From: Limnanthes douglasii subsp. nivea
Lineage: Eukaryota; Streptophyta; Magnoliopsida; Brassicales; Limnanthaceae
Assembly: GCA_036936605.1 (NCBI GenBank)
Contig: JAUPFV010000005.1
Span: forward strand, 50,116,742-50,180,741
Direction: 5' to 3'
DNA: 64,000 bases
Within the stretch, counting starts at the first letter, position 1, and every line of letters begins with the position of its first letter. The position numbers and the translations under genes were made by a program. Positions 48,386-57,356 of this stretch are shown piece after piece. The notes beneath the pieces were generated by a model. The model saw nothing but the letters and a program-made list of their open reading frames with translations, had not been told where the DNA came from and ran no database searches.

Positions 48386-48413
48386 AGAAAAGATAAACAA
48401 AACAAATTATGAA

Positions 48414-49514
48414 TTAGGGTGGAGCCTTTGAAGATGGCTCACCCTCATCTGTTCTCTTGCTCTTAATGTCGCTTTTTTCCTCAATGATCTTCTTACCTTT
48501 GGGGTCAACCTCTTCCTCACCCGGACTCTCTCCGGTTTCCTCTTTGTCACCAGACGAGGATATATCAGTATACCCTTCATCAACCATGGTCCAGTATGGG
48601 AGATCATCGTCATCCACATAGCGCCATAAGTCCCCTAGTCTCCTCTTCGGGAACTTCTCGTGAAACAGGAGGACCATATCGGACTTCACTTTTTCAATCA
48701 TCAATTCTTCACTCCGTATCATCTCCCTGGCATAAGCGTTGATTTTGGCCTTGATCATGGCCTCTTGATCCTTCACCAAAGCAGCTTTCTCCTCAACAGC
48801 CTGAGTCACTGCATTCTCTAAAGCAAGTTTGTCAGTGGTCATGTTGGTGACAATCTTCTCCTTTGCTGCAGTTTCTCCTCTTGAGGCTGTCAAGTCCTTC
48901 TCCAATCCGGACAGCTTAGCCCGGAGATCTTTTACGGTATATTCTAAAGAAGCAACTTTTGTGTTGCTTTCATTTTGACTCTTCTTTAGCTGTTCGTTCG
49001 ACTCCTTAAGCAGGTCAACCTTAGTAGTAGCAGTCCTAAGGTCATCGGACAGCTTCTCCTTCTCAGACTTGAGGTCTCTGATGGTTTCTGCCTGACTCCG
49101 GACTTGCCTTTCCAAGGTGAGTACTGGTTGTACGTTGCTAAGGAGGGAATGGGCTATGACATCCCTCTCACTGGAAACCAAGAAGGTCTTACCATTGAAG
49201 TTTACTGTGTTGGAGCTACTTGGGGGAACATACGGCCCTGCGAACTCATCTCTTGACAGGCCAAGGAAGTAATCACCTAGAGGGCCTAGACCGGTGACGT
49301 CCACTTCATCCATGTTAATCTCTCCCCGTTCAATCTCATCAGTATGGAATTCCCTTGGAATCCCTTCATTAAGATTCCCGGGGATCTCTTCAGCCAATGT
49401 CGGATCGGTTGGGAAGATGGGCTCCGGATCCCAGAGAGTGACACGTGTCCCACTAACTCTGGCAAAGAACCGTTTGGAATTCGAAACGATTGCCCTGTCC
49501 GGATCCGTCCTCAA
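48414..49514 (-). CDS. Antisense extra ORF of Ty3 element 2
   Basis: An intact 366-residue ORF on the strand opposite gag-pol, between pol and the 3' LTR. It begins MRTDPDRAIVSNSKRFFARV, has a long heptad-like coiled coil at about residues 130-270 (DLKSEKEKLSDDLRTATTKV, LENAVTQAVEEKAALVKDQE), then INAYAREMIRSEELMIEKVK and RRLGDLWRYVDDDDLPYW, and a Glu/Lys-rich tail. The last part matches the antisense ORF of element 1 (VNAYAAKCADNLNAQD, DLGRFWKLV). Extra ORFs, some antisense, are known from plant Tat elements; their role is not established. It lacks the Transposase_28-like N-terminal part seen in element 1. It is the only uninterrupted ORF of the element besides gag-protease. Confidence 0.75.
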   Translation of the reverse strand: MRTDPDRAIVSNSKRFFARVSGTRVTLWDPEPIFPTDPTLAEEIPGNLNEGIPREFHTDEIERGEINMDEVDVTGLGPLGDYFLGLSRDEFAGPYVPPSSSNTVNFNGKTFLVSSERDVIAHSLLSNVQPVLTLERQVRSQAETIRDLKSEKEKLSDDLRTATTKVDLLKESNEQLKKSQNESNTKVASLEYTVKDLRAKLSGLEKDLTASRGETAAKEKIVTNMTTDKLALENAVTQAVEEKAALVKDQEAMIKAKINAYAREMIRSEELMIEKVKSDMVLLFHEKFPKRRLGDLWRYVDDDDLPYWTMVDEGYTDISSSGDKEETGESPGEEEVDPKGKKIIEEKSDIKSKRTDEGEPSSKAPP

Positions 49515-49606
49515 TTCTCTCCGAATTGGAAGACCACTTCCTCAATCGGACTGTTTTTCAGTTCTTTGAAAAAGACACTTGTTCAAAAACCTAAAAAAGG
49601 GGCTCC

Positions 49607-50098
49607 TGATGAGTCTGAATTCGAAGTGCTCCCCGGAGGGGTAGTCCAAAGTAAATCTCCCCGTAAATTCGGACAGACTCCAAGTATTCAATTCAGACAG
49701 GACTTTTTAACCGGACAAATGATTTCGAACACTGTAAACTTAAGGCAGTTCGAACTATGACTAAAGTACTAAAAAACCTAAACACTATCTGACTAAGCTA
49801 CCTGCACATCTGCTTAAAACTTATGGGTCTTTAAACATGACCCGGGTCCATTAAACTTGACCCGAAAGCCCATAAGGGCCCAAATTTCACACTATAAATG
49901 CCCAACCACCAGCATTAACTATGGGTAAGAAAAATTAACTGCTGCCAGGCTGCTTAATTCACTCTCCACCCTTGAAACACCTTGAAATACTTTGAAACAC
50001 CTTTAAACACCACCACACCACCGTGAAACACTCTTACACCGCCTTAAAACTCCACTTGAAATTACCAGCCTACCCCCAGGCTACTTTTATCCACACCA
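49607..50098 (+). repeat. 3' LTR of Ty3 element 2
   Basis: 492 bases, nearly identical to 41,775-42,265 (differences seen at TCTG/TCCG, TCGAAG/TCAAAG, GACA/GATA, TCAG/TCGG, CAGG/CATG and one short A-run change). Preceded directly by the polypurine tract AAAAAAGGGGCTCC. Confidence 0.95.
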
Positions 50099-50639
50099 CC
50101 TATAAATATAAGAGAAATATGTTACTGCGATTTATGTAGTTAACATTGCTAAATTGCAATGTTTTTATACGTACACATTATGATTCTCATACATTTATGA
50201 TTACTAGATTTTTGAAACACTACGTTGCGACTTACATGCACTTAACTTTACTAGACGTTAAAAAATATTTTGGATAATGCCCAAGTATAAGATAGTTAAG
50301 GTTGTGATTACTACGGGTGCTATACATGCGATTTATTTTGTAAACGTTCTTAATTATATTTTGAACAATTTAACTCATGGTATATCAGATGACCATGCTA
50401 ACGTTGCGAGTTATGATATGTTATTAACATGCTTTGCTAGATACCATATCACATTACTAGACACATTTATATCCTAGACAAAAAAATTATGCTTAAAATA
50501 ACCTAAAGACATGATAAGTCTAAAACATTTCTTACATTGTCAAAACAACATTTTAAAACAATCACACTCCATCATATTCAATACCATACCAAGACTTTGT
50601 AAATATCAAAACATGCCGACACAAAATACTAAATAGTAT

Positions 50640-51560
50640 TGAATCTTAATGCTTTTAAGATCCACTTACATCTTCAAGTCCTGTCTCCACCACCATGTCA
50701 ACTCCAACTTCTAGCTCTTCGACTAATGGTGCTACCTGCTCTGGCTTAGTAGGCGAGGCCTCACTCTTTTTGGTTGTGTTTACGGTGGTTTCAGCGTCCT
50801 GTTTGGTAAGTTCTTCTTCCCCCTAACCTTTCTCTACTACATCCCGGTTCTTTGTATAACCTCCCTTGTTCAAAACAGAGTTATTTACCCCAGTTTCCAT
50901 AAGTGCTCTGTCCTCTGTATTTTTTGGTTTCTCCACCTCTATTTGCGGAGATTTAATTGTTTTTTTTGAACGTCGACATTTTCCGTTCTGTCGGCAACTA
51001 ACTCATTTCCATCACATTCTTTTCCTCGTTCCATTGCCAATCCTTCCAATCCGAAAATGTCATCAACAACAGATGTTTCATGACTTTTAGTTTGTACACC
51101 ACCATATTTGTTTGGGCTGCTAATATGCCACCTGATATATTATCTCCCTCCACCTACACTGCTCATTTTCATAATGATCATTAAAAATGGTACTACCTGC
51201 CTCCTTTTCCAAGCCATCTATAACTACAACTGTTCGTGCATTATCAGACTACCCACTGACTGCTTCTTGTAATGCAGCGTCTGCAGTAGGTTCAATCGGT
51301 AATATATTTGTTGTACATGTATTCTTCACCTCCTCACCTCCTTGTTCTTCTTTGATTATATCTACCACAAATTCTGTAGGTTCAATCGGTATACTAACAT
51401 CTGTAGTTGCATGTTCATCCGCCACTACAAGCAACTTGGCCTTTTCATATTCTACATTAGGGAGATTATCAACATTCTCCTTCTCCTTCTCTCATTCCTC
51501 TCTATCCTCCACCTCATGATATTAAGAGGCGTAGAGTTTTTGTGTTTATGAAACATCTAC
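50640..51560 (-). pseudogene. Linker exons of Ulp1 copy B
   Basis: Minus-strand open pieces rich in Glu, Val and Thr, for example EFVVDIIKEEQGGEEVKNTC at 51,434-51,249. They repeat the phrase IPIEPTEF/LPIEPTAD. They occupy the same position as the charged linker of copy A. Plus-strand frames over the same bases are shadows. Stops occur, and exon borders are not resolved. Confidence 0.45.
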
Positions 51561-51965
51561 GTTTTGCTTCTTCTGTAATCCAAGCTTGCGAGATTGGTAC
51601 ACAATGATTTTGGGTATTACCTTCTCACTTGTATCTGCAGCCACTTGTTCAGTATCCTCCTTATCTTCACAACAAAATGGCATTGATAAGGTGTTAAAAA
51701 GTTTGGCATTATGAGCATTTACGATATTTCAATGGTACCTCTAACTTCGCTTTCAACAGATTTAACTCTGTCTCCAGCCCTTCAACCTCTGTCAAATGGA
51801 GCATGTTAAATATTAGATGTTTATTTTTAGACATGTCGTCGTCGACAAAAGCATAACAATACTCACTTCTTTCTTCTTCCGTTCAAGCGAAACCTTCAAC
51901 CGCTACTAGGCATTGTGATTTATGTACATTTTGACATTGATAGATACATTTTATTCAAAACATTG

Positions 51966-53036
51966 CTAGATACGATTGTACTTCAAAATGCTATATTTCT
52001 TTTGCAAACAACTTTCTCTTACATGCGCGTCTCGTAGCTGGCAAACCATTTGGATCATTTCCATAGTCAACTTTTCCCCCTCCAATCCCCACCATTTATA
52101 ACATCTATATATTATGTTTGGCCTTGGTATTTCAACATCCATCAAAGTGTGCTCCATCAAGAAGGGCTTCACATAACAAAATTTAAACATTCAACGATGG
52201 TTTTAATAACTAACATAATTATATAAGTCATCTTACTTACGAATAAAACAACAACGCATCTGATAACTCTCCCAGGGTTTCCACGCAGATATACAATTTT
52301 CAAGTGACGTGTGCAACTTCTCAATTATATCTCTAGACCAATCGTAGTCGTTGATTTTAACCATATCCTCAGCGTAGGATACTGTTGTCCAGCCCACTAT
52401 GTCCATTGAAACCGAGAAGAACATGGTCCAGCAAATAAAAAGAATCAATAAATGAGCAACGTCCTTCGCATCATCCTCCCCTTAATCCCTAATTGACTTC
52501 TCTATAGATTGGTGCAACCCAGCAAAAAACAACATACATTACTGCAAAAATACATCAAAACATATATACTATTTTTGAATTAAATTACCTTTATCAATGA
52601 ATTCGATATAGATTTGTCATTCGTAGGCCGCTCTTCCTTGCACGTGGACTCAAAAAATACTTATGTATTAGCCTATAATATTTCTTAGCACTTTCATCAT
52701 ACCGGCCAATGAAGGCTCCAAGTTATTCAAAGGTATCTCTTCATTCTGGTGTTTCAGCCCAAAAAGAGCCTTAACATCGGTTGTAGTTAGATTCACAAAC
52801 TTACAACCTATTTTGAAATCCTTTACATTCACATTGTAAAAAATAACTTCCTAGATCAGTTTATGAAACTTCTTCAACTTCAAATCCGCGTTCCTTACGT
52901 CGAACGATGTTTTTAGAAATGTATAGAATGGAGTGTCTCTACTCGCTTCCATGGGTTCGAGCGTAATTATATTACATCTAAGTAGGTTTATTATACTAAC
53001 CAGACCAGACCTATATAATACACCTTTTGTAGTCAT
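51966..53036 (-). pseudogene. DUF1985-like domain exons of copy B
   Basis: From the right: MTTKGVLYRSGLVSIINLLR at 53,036, then DTPFYTFLKTSFDVRN, and after a stop FKIGCKFVNLTTTDVKALFG. A middle exon (52,448-52,260) has SMDIVGWTTVSYAEDMVKIN and YDWSRDIIEKL. The third exon (about 52,170-51,990) has PFLMEHTLMDVEIPRPNIIY and KWWGLE. Each aligns with the copy A exon of the same rank. Confidence 0.7.
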
Positions 53037-53274
53037 ATTACCTGTATAAAACGCAATTGCGAGTTACCAAGGCACTTGCAGATTTAATAGCCTACACAAA
53101 TCACATTTGTGTTTTATCATTACTCATTACTTACCCCCACAAAACATTGCGATTGTATGTTCATCTTATGTACACAATGCGCGACTTTACCAAAATTAAA
53201 CTCCTTGCAATTTACTAACCACTCACAAACAAACAAACACAAATGCGTGATACGACTTGCAAAATGACCCCTTT

Positions 53275-53394
53275 TATACCCTTGAGGGGTATTTTTGTCC
53301 ATTATTTGGGTTTATGTACTTTATGATACTATCCTAAGAGTGGGTACTACTTTTGTATTACATACTTGAGAAGGTATTTATGAATACTTTTATC
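53275..53394 (-). repeat. Right MULE-type terminal inverted repeat
   Basis: Reverse complement begins GATAAAAGTATTCATAAATA and aligns with the left end at 17,246-17,370. The Ulp1 copy B begins about 240 bases inside. No matching 9-base target duplication was found against the left flank. Confidence 0.6.
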
Positions 53395-53999
53395 TCAATA
53401 ATAATCAGAAGAAAACTTATATTAAAATTAAAATATTAATTATCATTTAACCCAACTAATTCGTCTATTAATAATTATGTTCTTTTTGTTATTCACCAAA
53501 TATCATTAAATAAATACATATCTATTTTTTCGCAAAAAGTAAGATGTAAAACACGTTTATTATCTAAAAATAGTAAAAAAATTGATTTTTTATATCAAGA
53601 GGAAAGTTATTTTTATGTTTAAAAGTTGTGAAAAATAAATATTGAATTGGACTAGGCATATGAAAAAAATGATGCATTTAGCAAATCAAATACCATGTTA
53701 TACTAATCTCCGAGTTAGTTTTTTGTTTGGCTGCTCATTTTGTTCCGATTTACCACTATATTTGAATTGTACTTGAACTCTAACGAGATATACACCATGT
53801 CATTTTTGTTCAAGTGCATTTGGATGACGATTCAAAGTGTAATTGAACTTTATTTTTTACTCCCATTGACATTTTCATTGAAATCGACATTTGAACTGTA
53901 ATTAGAATTGGGATGTGTATTTAGGTTTAGGATTATGGATATTTTGGAAAAAAGAAAAGAATACGTGTGTTAGGTAGGTTTTACAACGTCTTTGTGAAA
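53395..53999. other. AT-rich spacer, no gene
   Basis: AT-rich sequence between the MULE end and the minisatellite. Nothing recognisable was found. Confidence 0.6.
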
Positions 54000-54800
54000 A
54001 AAATGGAGTGTTGTGTCATGTGTCTCGTATGCTAGACCATGGTAAACTGAAATACTATATGCAAGACCATGATAAAATAAAAAAATTAGATGTGAGACAT
54101 GTATACTAGATGTTAGATGTGGGATATGTATGATGGTAAATGCAAAACAAGGTAAAATGTTAGATGTTAGATGTTATATGTGAGTTGTATATATTAGGTG
54201 GGAGATGAATATGCAAGATGTGAGACCATGATAAAAATAAAATGTTAGATGTGACACATATATACTAGATGTTACATATATGTTAGATGCGAGACTAGTG
54301 TAAAATGTTAGATGCTAGACACCAGACTAGTGTAAAATGTTGGATGTTAGATGTGAAACATGTATGTTGGATACGATATCAAAGATGTTAGATGTGAGAC
54401 AATTATAAAATGAGAATGTTATATGTCATACTTGGATACTAGATGTTAGATACGAGACCTAGATGCGAGACCAATGTAAAATGTTGTATGTTAAATGTGA
54501 GACCAACATGCTAGATGCGAGACCATGGTAAAATAAAAATGTTAGATGCGAGATCCAGATACTAGATGTTATATGCGATAATTAGATGCTAGATTGAGAT
54601 CATGGTAATATATTATAGGTTAAATGCGAGAGTTATATGCTGGATGCGAGGCCATAGTAAAATGTAAAATTTTATATGCGAGATCGATATGTAAGATACA
54701 AGACTAGGTAAAATGAAAACGTAAATGTGAGACCTATATACTAGATGGTAGATATAAGGACGTGTGTGCTAGATACGAGACCATGGTTAAATGGACTCGT
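54000..54800. repeat. Decayed minisatellite
   Basis: About 800 bases are made of diverged short units with the core ATGTTAGATGYGAGACCATGG followed by TAAAATG or TAAAATAAAA. Unit spacing varies from about 20 to 60 bases, with many nested partial units (TTAGATGTTAGATG). No ORF runs through it. Confidence 0.85.
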
Positions 54801-54837
54801 GAAGAAAATAATAAAAAATTATTCATGAATATAGTTT

Positions 54838-56184
54838 GGGAAAGGCTATATCTAGACCCCATCTGGCTATAATGAGACCTTAAATCAAACTTTTTATTTT
54901 ACTTTATGTAAAATAACCATTTTACCCATCATATAAAACCAAGTTTTCGACTGAAGATCTAAACAATTTTCTTCATCTTTTCAAACCAAACTTCTCTCTA
55001 AAACTAATCTAATACCCAAATAATGAATTACATTAAAATATAACTATTTTCTTACTCTTCTTTAACAAAACTTCTCTCTATTTTTTAATTATATTTTAAT
55101 ATCGCCTTGTGAAACTTTTCGAATTTTCATTAGCATAAAAAGAATGAATCATAATAGTCGAAGAGCCAATTTTTTTTACTGAATTATATTACAATGAAGT
55201 AATCTGTGGACCTAGTAATTTGCATAATTTTCTATTAAGAAATAAACTAGTAACTGTGAAAATATTTCCCATCCTGATGGTAATGGCAATCTTGTTCGAA
55301 ACCTGATCATCTTGATGGCAAGATAAGACGCGAGCTGCATTTTAAAAAAAAATCAAAGAAATCAATATTTGAAATCAAGATATTTGATTAATAGCGAAAT
55401 CAGAAACATCAATCAGATAACAAAACCATAAGAAAGAAAACAACACGTTGATTTCTAAGTTTGAATTCACTTTATAACCAGAAACCCTAAATCCCCAAAT
55501 TCCATAACTTAAGAACTTGTAAACTTTGTAAGATCCTTCGTTCCTTCAGATACAACATGTTTAGCCAATTCACCAGAGAACACCAACCTCACCACAGTCT
55601 GGATTTCCCTTGAAGTGATAGTCGGTTTCTTGTTGTACCTCGCAAGCTTTGCAGACTCACCAACCAATTTCTCGAAGATGTCGTTGATGGAACTGTTCAT
55701 GATTCCCATATCTTTGCTGGGAATACCGATATCGAGATGAACCTGCTTCAAGATCTTGAAGATGTAGATCTTGTAGGTCTCGATGCTTTTCTTGGACTGA
55801 TTCTTTTTTTATCAACTCCAGCGCCAGCTTCTTTTAATAACTTCTTTCTTGCCTTTGGTTTCTTCTCAGCTACTACGGCGGCCAAGGGATATTTCTCGGC
55901 GACCTTCTTCTCAGTCGGCTTTTTTTTTTCTGCTTGGGGTGCTATTGTTGATTTTGATTAGGAAATGAGTTCTCTAGAGAGAGATTAATTGGAGAAGATA
56001 AATAATTTTATGATTTTGATTGGTGAGATGCGAGCTGCAACTTGAATTTGATAAAATAAAAGGCTGAAAATGTTTATATATTAAGGGTATCTTAGTAAAT
56101 TTTGGGGTCCCATTATAATTGAAGAAGGTCTCATTATAACGGGGGCTCATTAAAACCAAAACGGGTCTCGGTTTAGCGTTGCCC
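54838..56184. mobile_element. Pack-MULE-like element carrying a histone H2B copy
   Basis: The left end reads GGGAAAGGCTATATCTAGAC and the reverse-complemented right end GGGCAACGCTAAACCGAGAC, with a second shared block ATAATGAGACCTT further in. They are flanked by ATATAGTTT (54,829-54,837) and ATATGATTT (56,185-56,193), a 9-base duplication with two changes, as Mutator-like elements make. Inside lies a histone H2B pseudogene and no transposase. The ends are short and imperfect, so the call is good but not certain. Confidence 0.7.
55509..55945 (-). pseudogene. Histone H2B pseudogene inside the Pack-MULE
   Basis: H2B pairs with H2A in the nucleosome core. The minus strand encodes an Ala/Lys-rich tail (APQAEKKKPTEKKVAEKYPL), then [62 protein letters not shown] and TAA (55,511-55,509). 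The expected start reads ATA (55,945-55,943) instead of ATG. One base is gained or lost in an A-run near 55,805, shifting frame between tail and core. Core changes such as HLDIG for HPDIG and SSINDIF for SFINDIF are unusual in such a conserved protein. A shorter 80-residue frame from an inner ATG remains open. Confidence 0.9.
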
Positions 56185-56750
56185 ATATGATTTTGTACGT
56201 TTTAAAAAACAGAATCAATAAGACTTCAGAAAAAAGTTCAAAGTTATGGTTTAAAATATACAGACTCTTAAAAATTTAATCACAAAAAATGTGTTTAATC
56301 TTTTTACATTGTATTTTTTTACATAATTTAGGTCAATTAATTATTAATAAATTGAAATTTTTGGACAGTATGTGGTAATATGTTTAAATTAAAGTTATTA
56401 TTTTTCTAATTACAAACTAATTTTTATATTTGTTTCTTGAGAAAAATAATAAATATTTTTAAAACATTATTGAAAATAATCAAATAATAATTTTAATAAA
56501 GTTAGTTGAAACATTATGGAATTTTAATTATTGTTAATGGTTTTTTTACTAGTTTGACAGTTTTTTATATTGAGATCACATTACTGTTTTACAAAAAATT
56601 TTATTCAAGATGTATTATATTATACGAGTCGAACAAATAATTTGAAAATATCAATGTATTATTTGTTTTAAAGGGATTGGTTTATTATGTTTTTCTCTTT
56701 TTATTTATCTTTATTGAGATTTTAAAAAATATTTAAAAAGTTAAGGATTT
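56185..56750. other. AT-rich spacer, no gene
   Basis: Very AT-rich, with no ORF of note, no terminal repeats and no tandem repeats. Confidence 0.6.
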
Positions 56751-57258
56751 CACTACAAGTCATATGTATTTAAGTATTGATCAATTGACATTAAAAAATT
56801 GATTTGAAAAAAAATCAAAACTTTAAGTATGGAAATAGCTTGAAAGCTAAACTGAAAATGATGAATTATTTAAGATTTTCATCAATAACCATTTGAGAAC
56901 TTTAAGATTTTCAACTCAATACTCCAATCTTAAATCTATTAAGTTCTCAACTTGTCATTATGATGTTTAGATATATATTTAATTTTTAACTTAAATATAT
57001 AAAAAGTTTAAAACTTTCAAATTCTCAAATGGTCATTATAATATTCAGTTTAAAAATTTCAAGTTCCCATATGATTATCTCGTTATTTATATTTCGGTTG
57101 AGAATATATATTTTCAACTAAATATTGCAATTACCATTTTAAACTTTGAATATTTATTTTTAAAATCTTTTAGAACTGAATGAGTCAACCATCTAATTTT
57201 TAATTTGTCTCTTCAAGACAAATATTCTGGCGTTTTAGTTATTTATTTACTTGTAGTG
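56751..57258. mobile_element. CACTA-like miniature element
   Basis: The stretch starts CACTACAAGT and ends ACTTGTAGTG, a perfect 10-base inverted repeat of the CACTA type, 508 bases apart. The inside has no ORF but several repeated ATTTTCAACT-type blocks. The flanking three bases (TTT and ATA) do not match, and the last two bases overlap the start of a Copia LTR, so the end may be chance or disturbed. Confidence 0.45.
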
Positions 57259-57356
57259 ATAAACGATAAACATGTATAAAGATAATAGAGAGAAAAAAAA
57301 TATGGTTAGGTTTATTGATTATAAAAATATATCTTACAAATTGTTAATACACCCGA

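Larger units (their letters stand above)
41775..50098 (+). mobile_element. Ty3 retrotransposon 2 (Tat lineage), young but defective
   Basis: An 8.3-kb LTR element in plus orientation with LTRs of 491 and 492 bases and the perfect duplication CCTAT (41,770-41,774 and 50,099-50,103). Order: LTR, primer site, gag-protease, RT, RNase H, second RNase H, integrase, antisense ORF, polypurine tract AAAAAAGGGGCTCC, LTR. The LTRs differ at about six sites by eye (about 1.2%), so it is a recent insertion. Pol has a deletion with frameshift in RT and two stops in integrase, so it cannot move alone. It lies on the 3' splice site of a copy B intron. Confidence 0.95.
28038..53036 (-). pseudogene. DUF1985-Ulp1 gene of a MULE, copy B (split by two retrotransposons)
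   Basis: Reading from 53,036 leftward: DUF1985 exons (53,036-51,966), charged linker (51,560-50,640, then 41,770-41,290), Ulp1 exons (41,240-40,735, then 29,985-29,230), and an acidic tail ending in DDD and TGA at 28,040-28,038. Ty3 element 2 splits the linker and Ty3 element 1 sits in a Ulp1 intron. Order and splice positions match copy A, but residues agree only about half the time. Stops, a frameshift and loss of the catalytic Cys make it a pseudogene. C48 proteases normally cut SUMO from targets; what they do for MULEs is not known. Confidence 0.8.
24080..53190. repeat. Second intronic repeat family shared by MURA and copy B
   Basis: Motifs TTGCTAGAT and GCGATTTATG recur, on either strand, in the introns of the MURA gene (about 24,130-24,530, 25,780-25,990, 27,180-27,310) and in gaps of the inverted Ulp1 copy B (about 28,770-29,060, 29,640-29,710, 50,120-50,470, 51,905-51,975, 53,040-53,190). 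The interval also spans two Ty3 insertions that lack the repeats. Copy A has a different family instead. The sharing argues that MURA and copy B were parts of one element. Confidence 0.7.

Noticed and set aside
17246..53394. One single 36-kb intact MULE
   Set aside because: No target duplication, two different intron repeat families, and roughly half-different Ulp1 copies make a single simple element doubtful.
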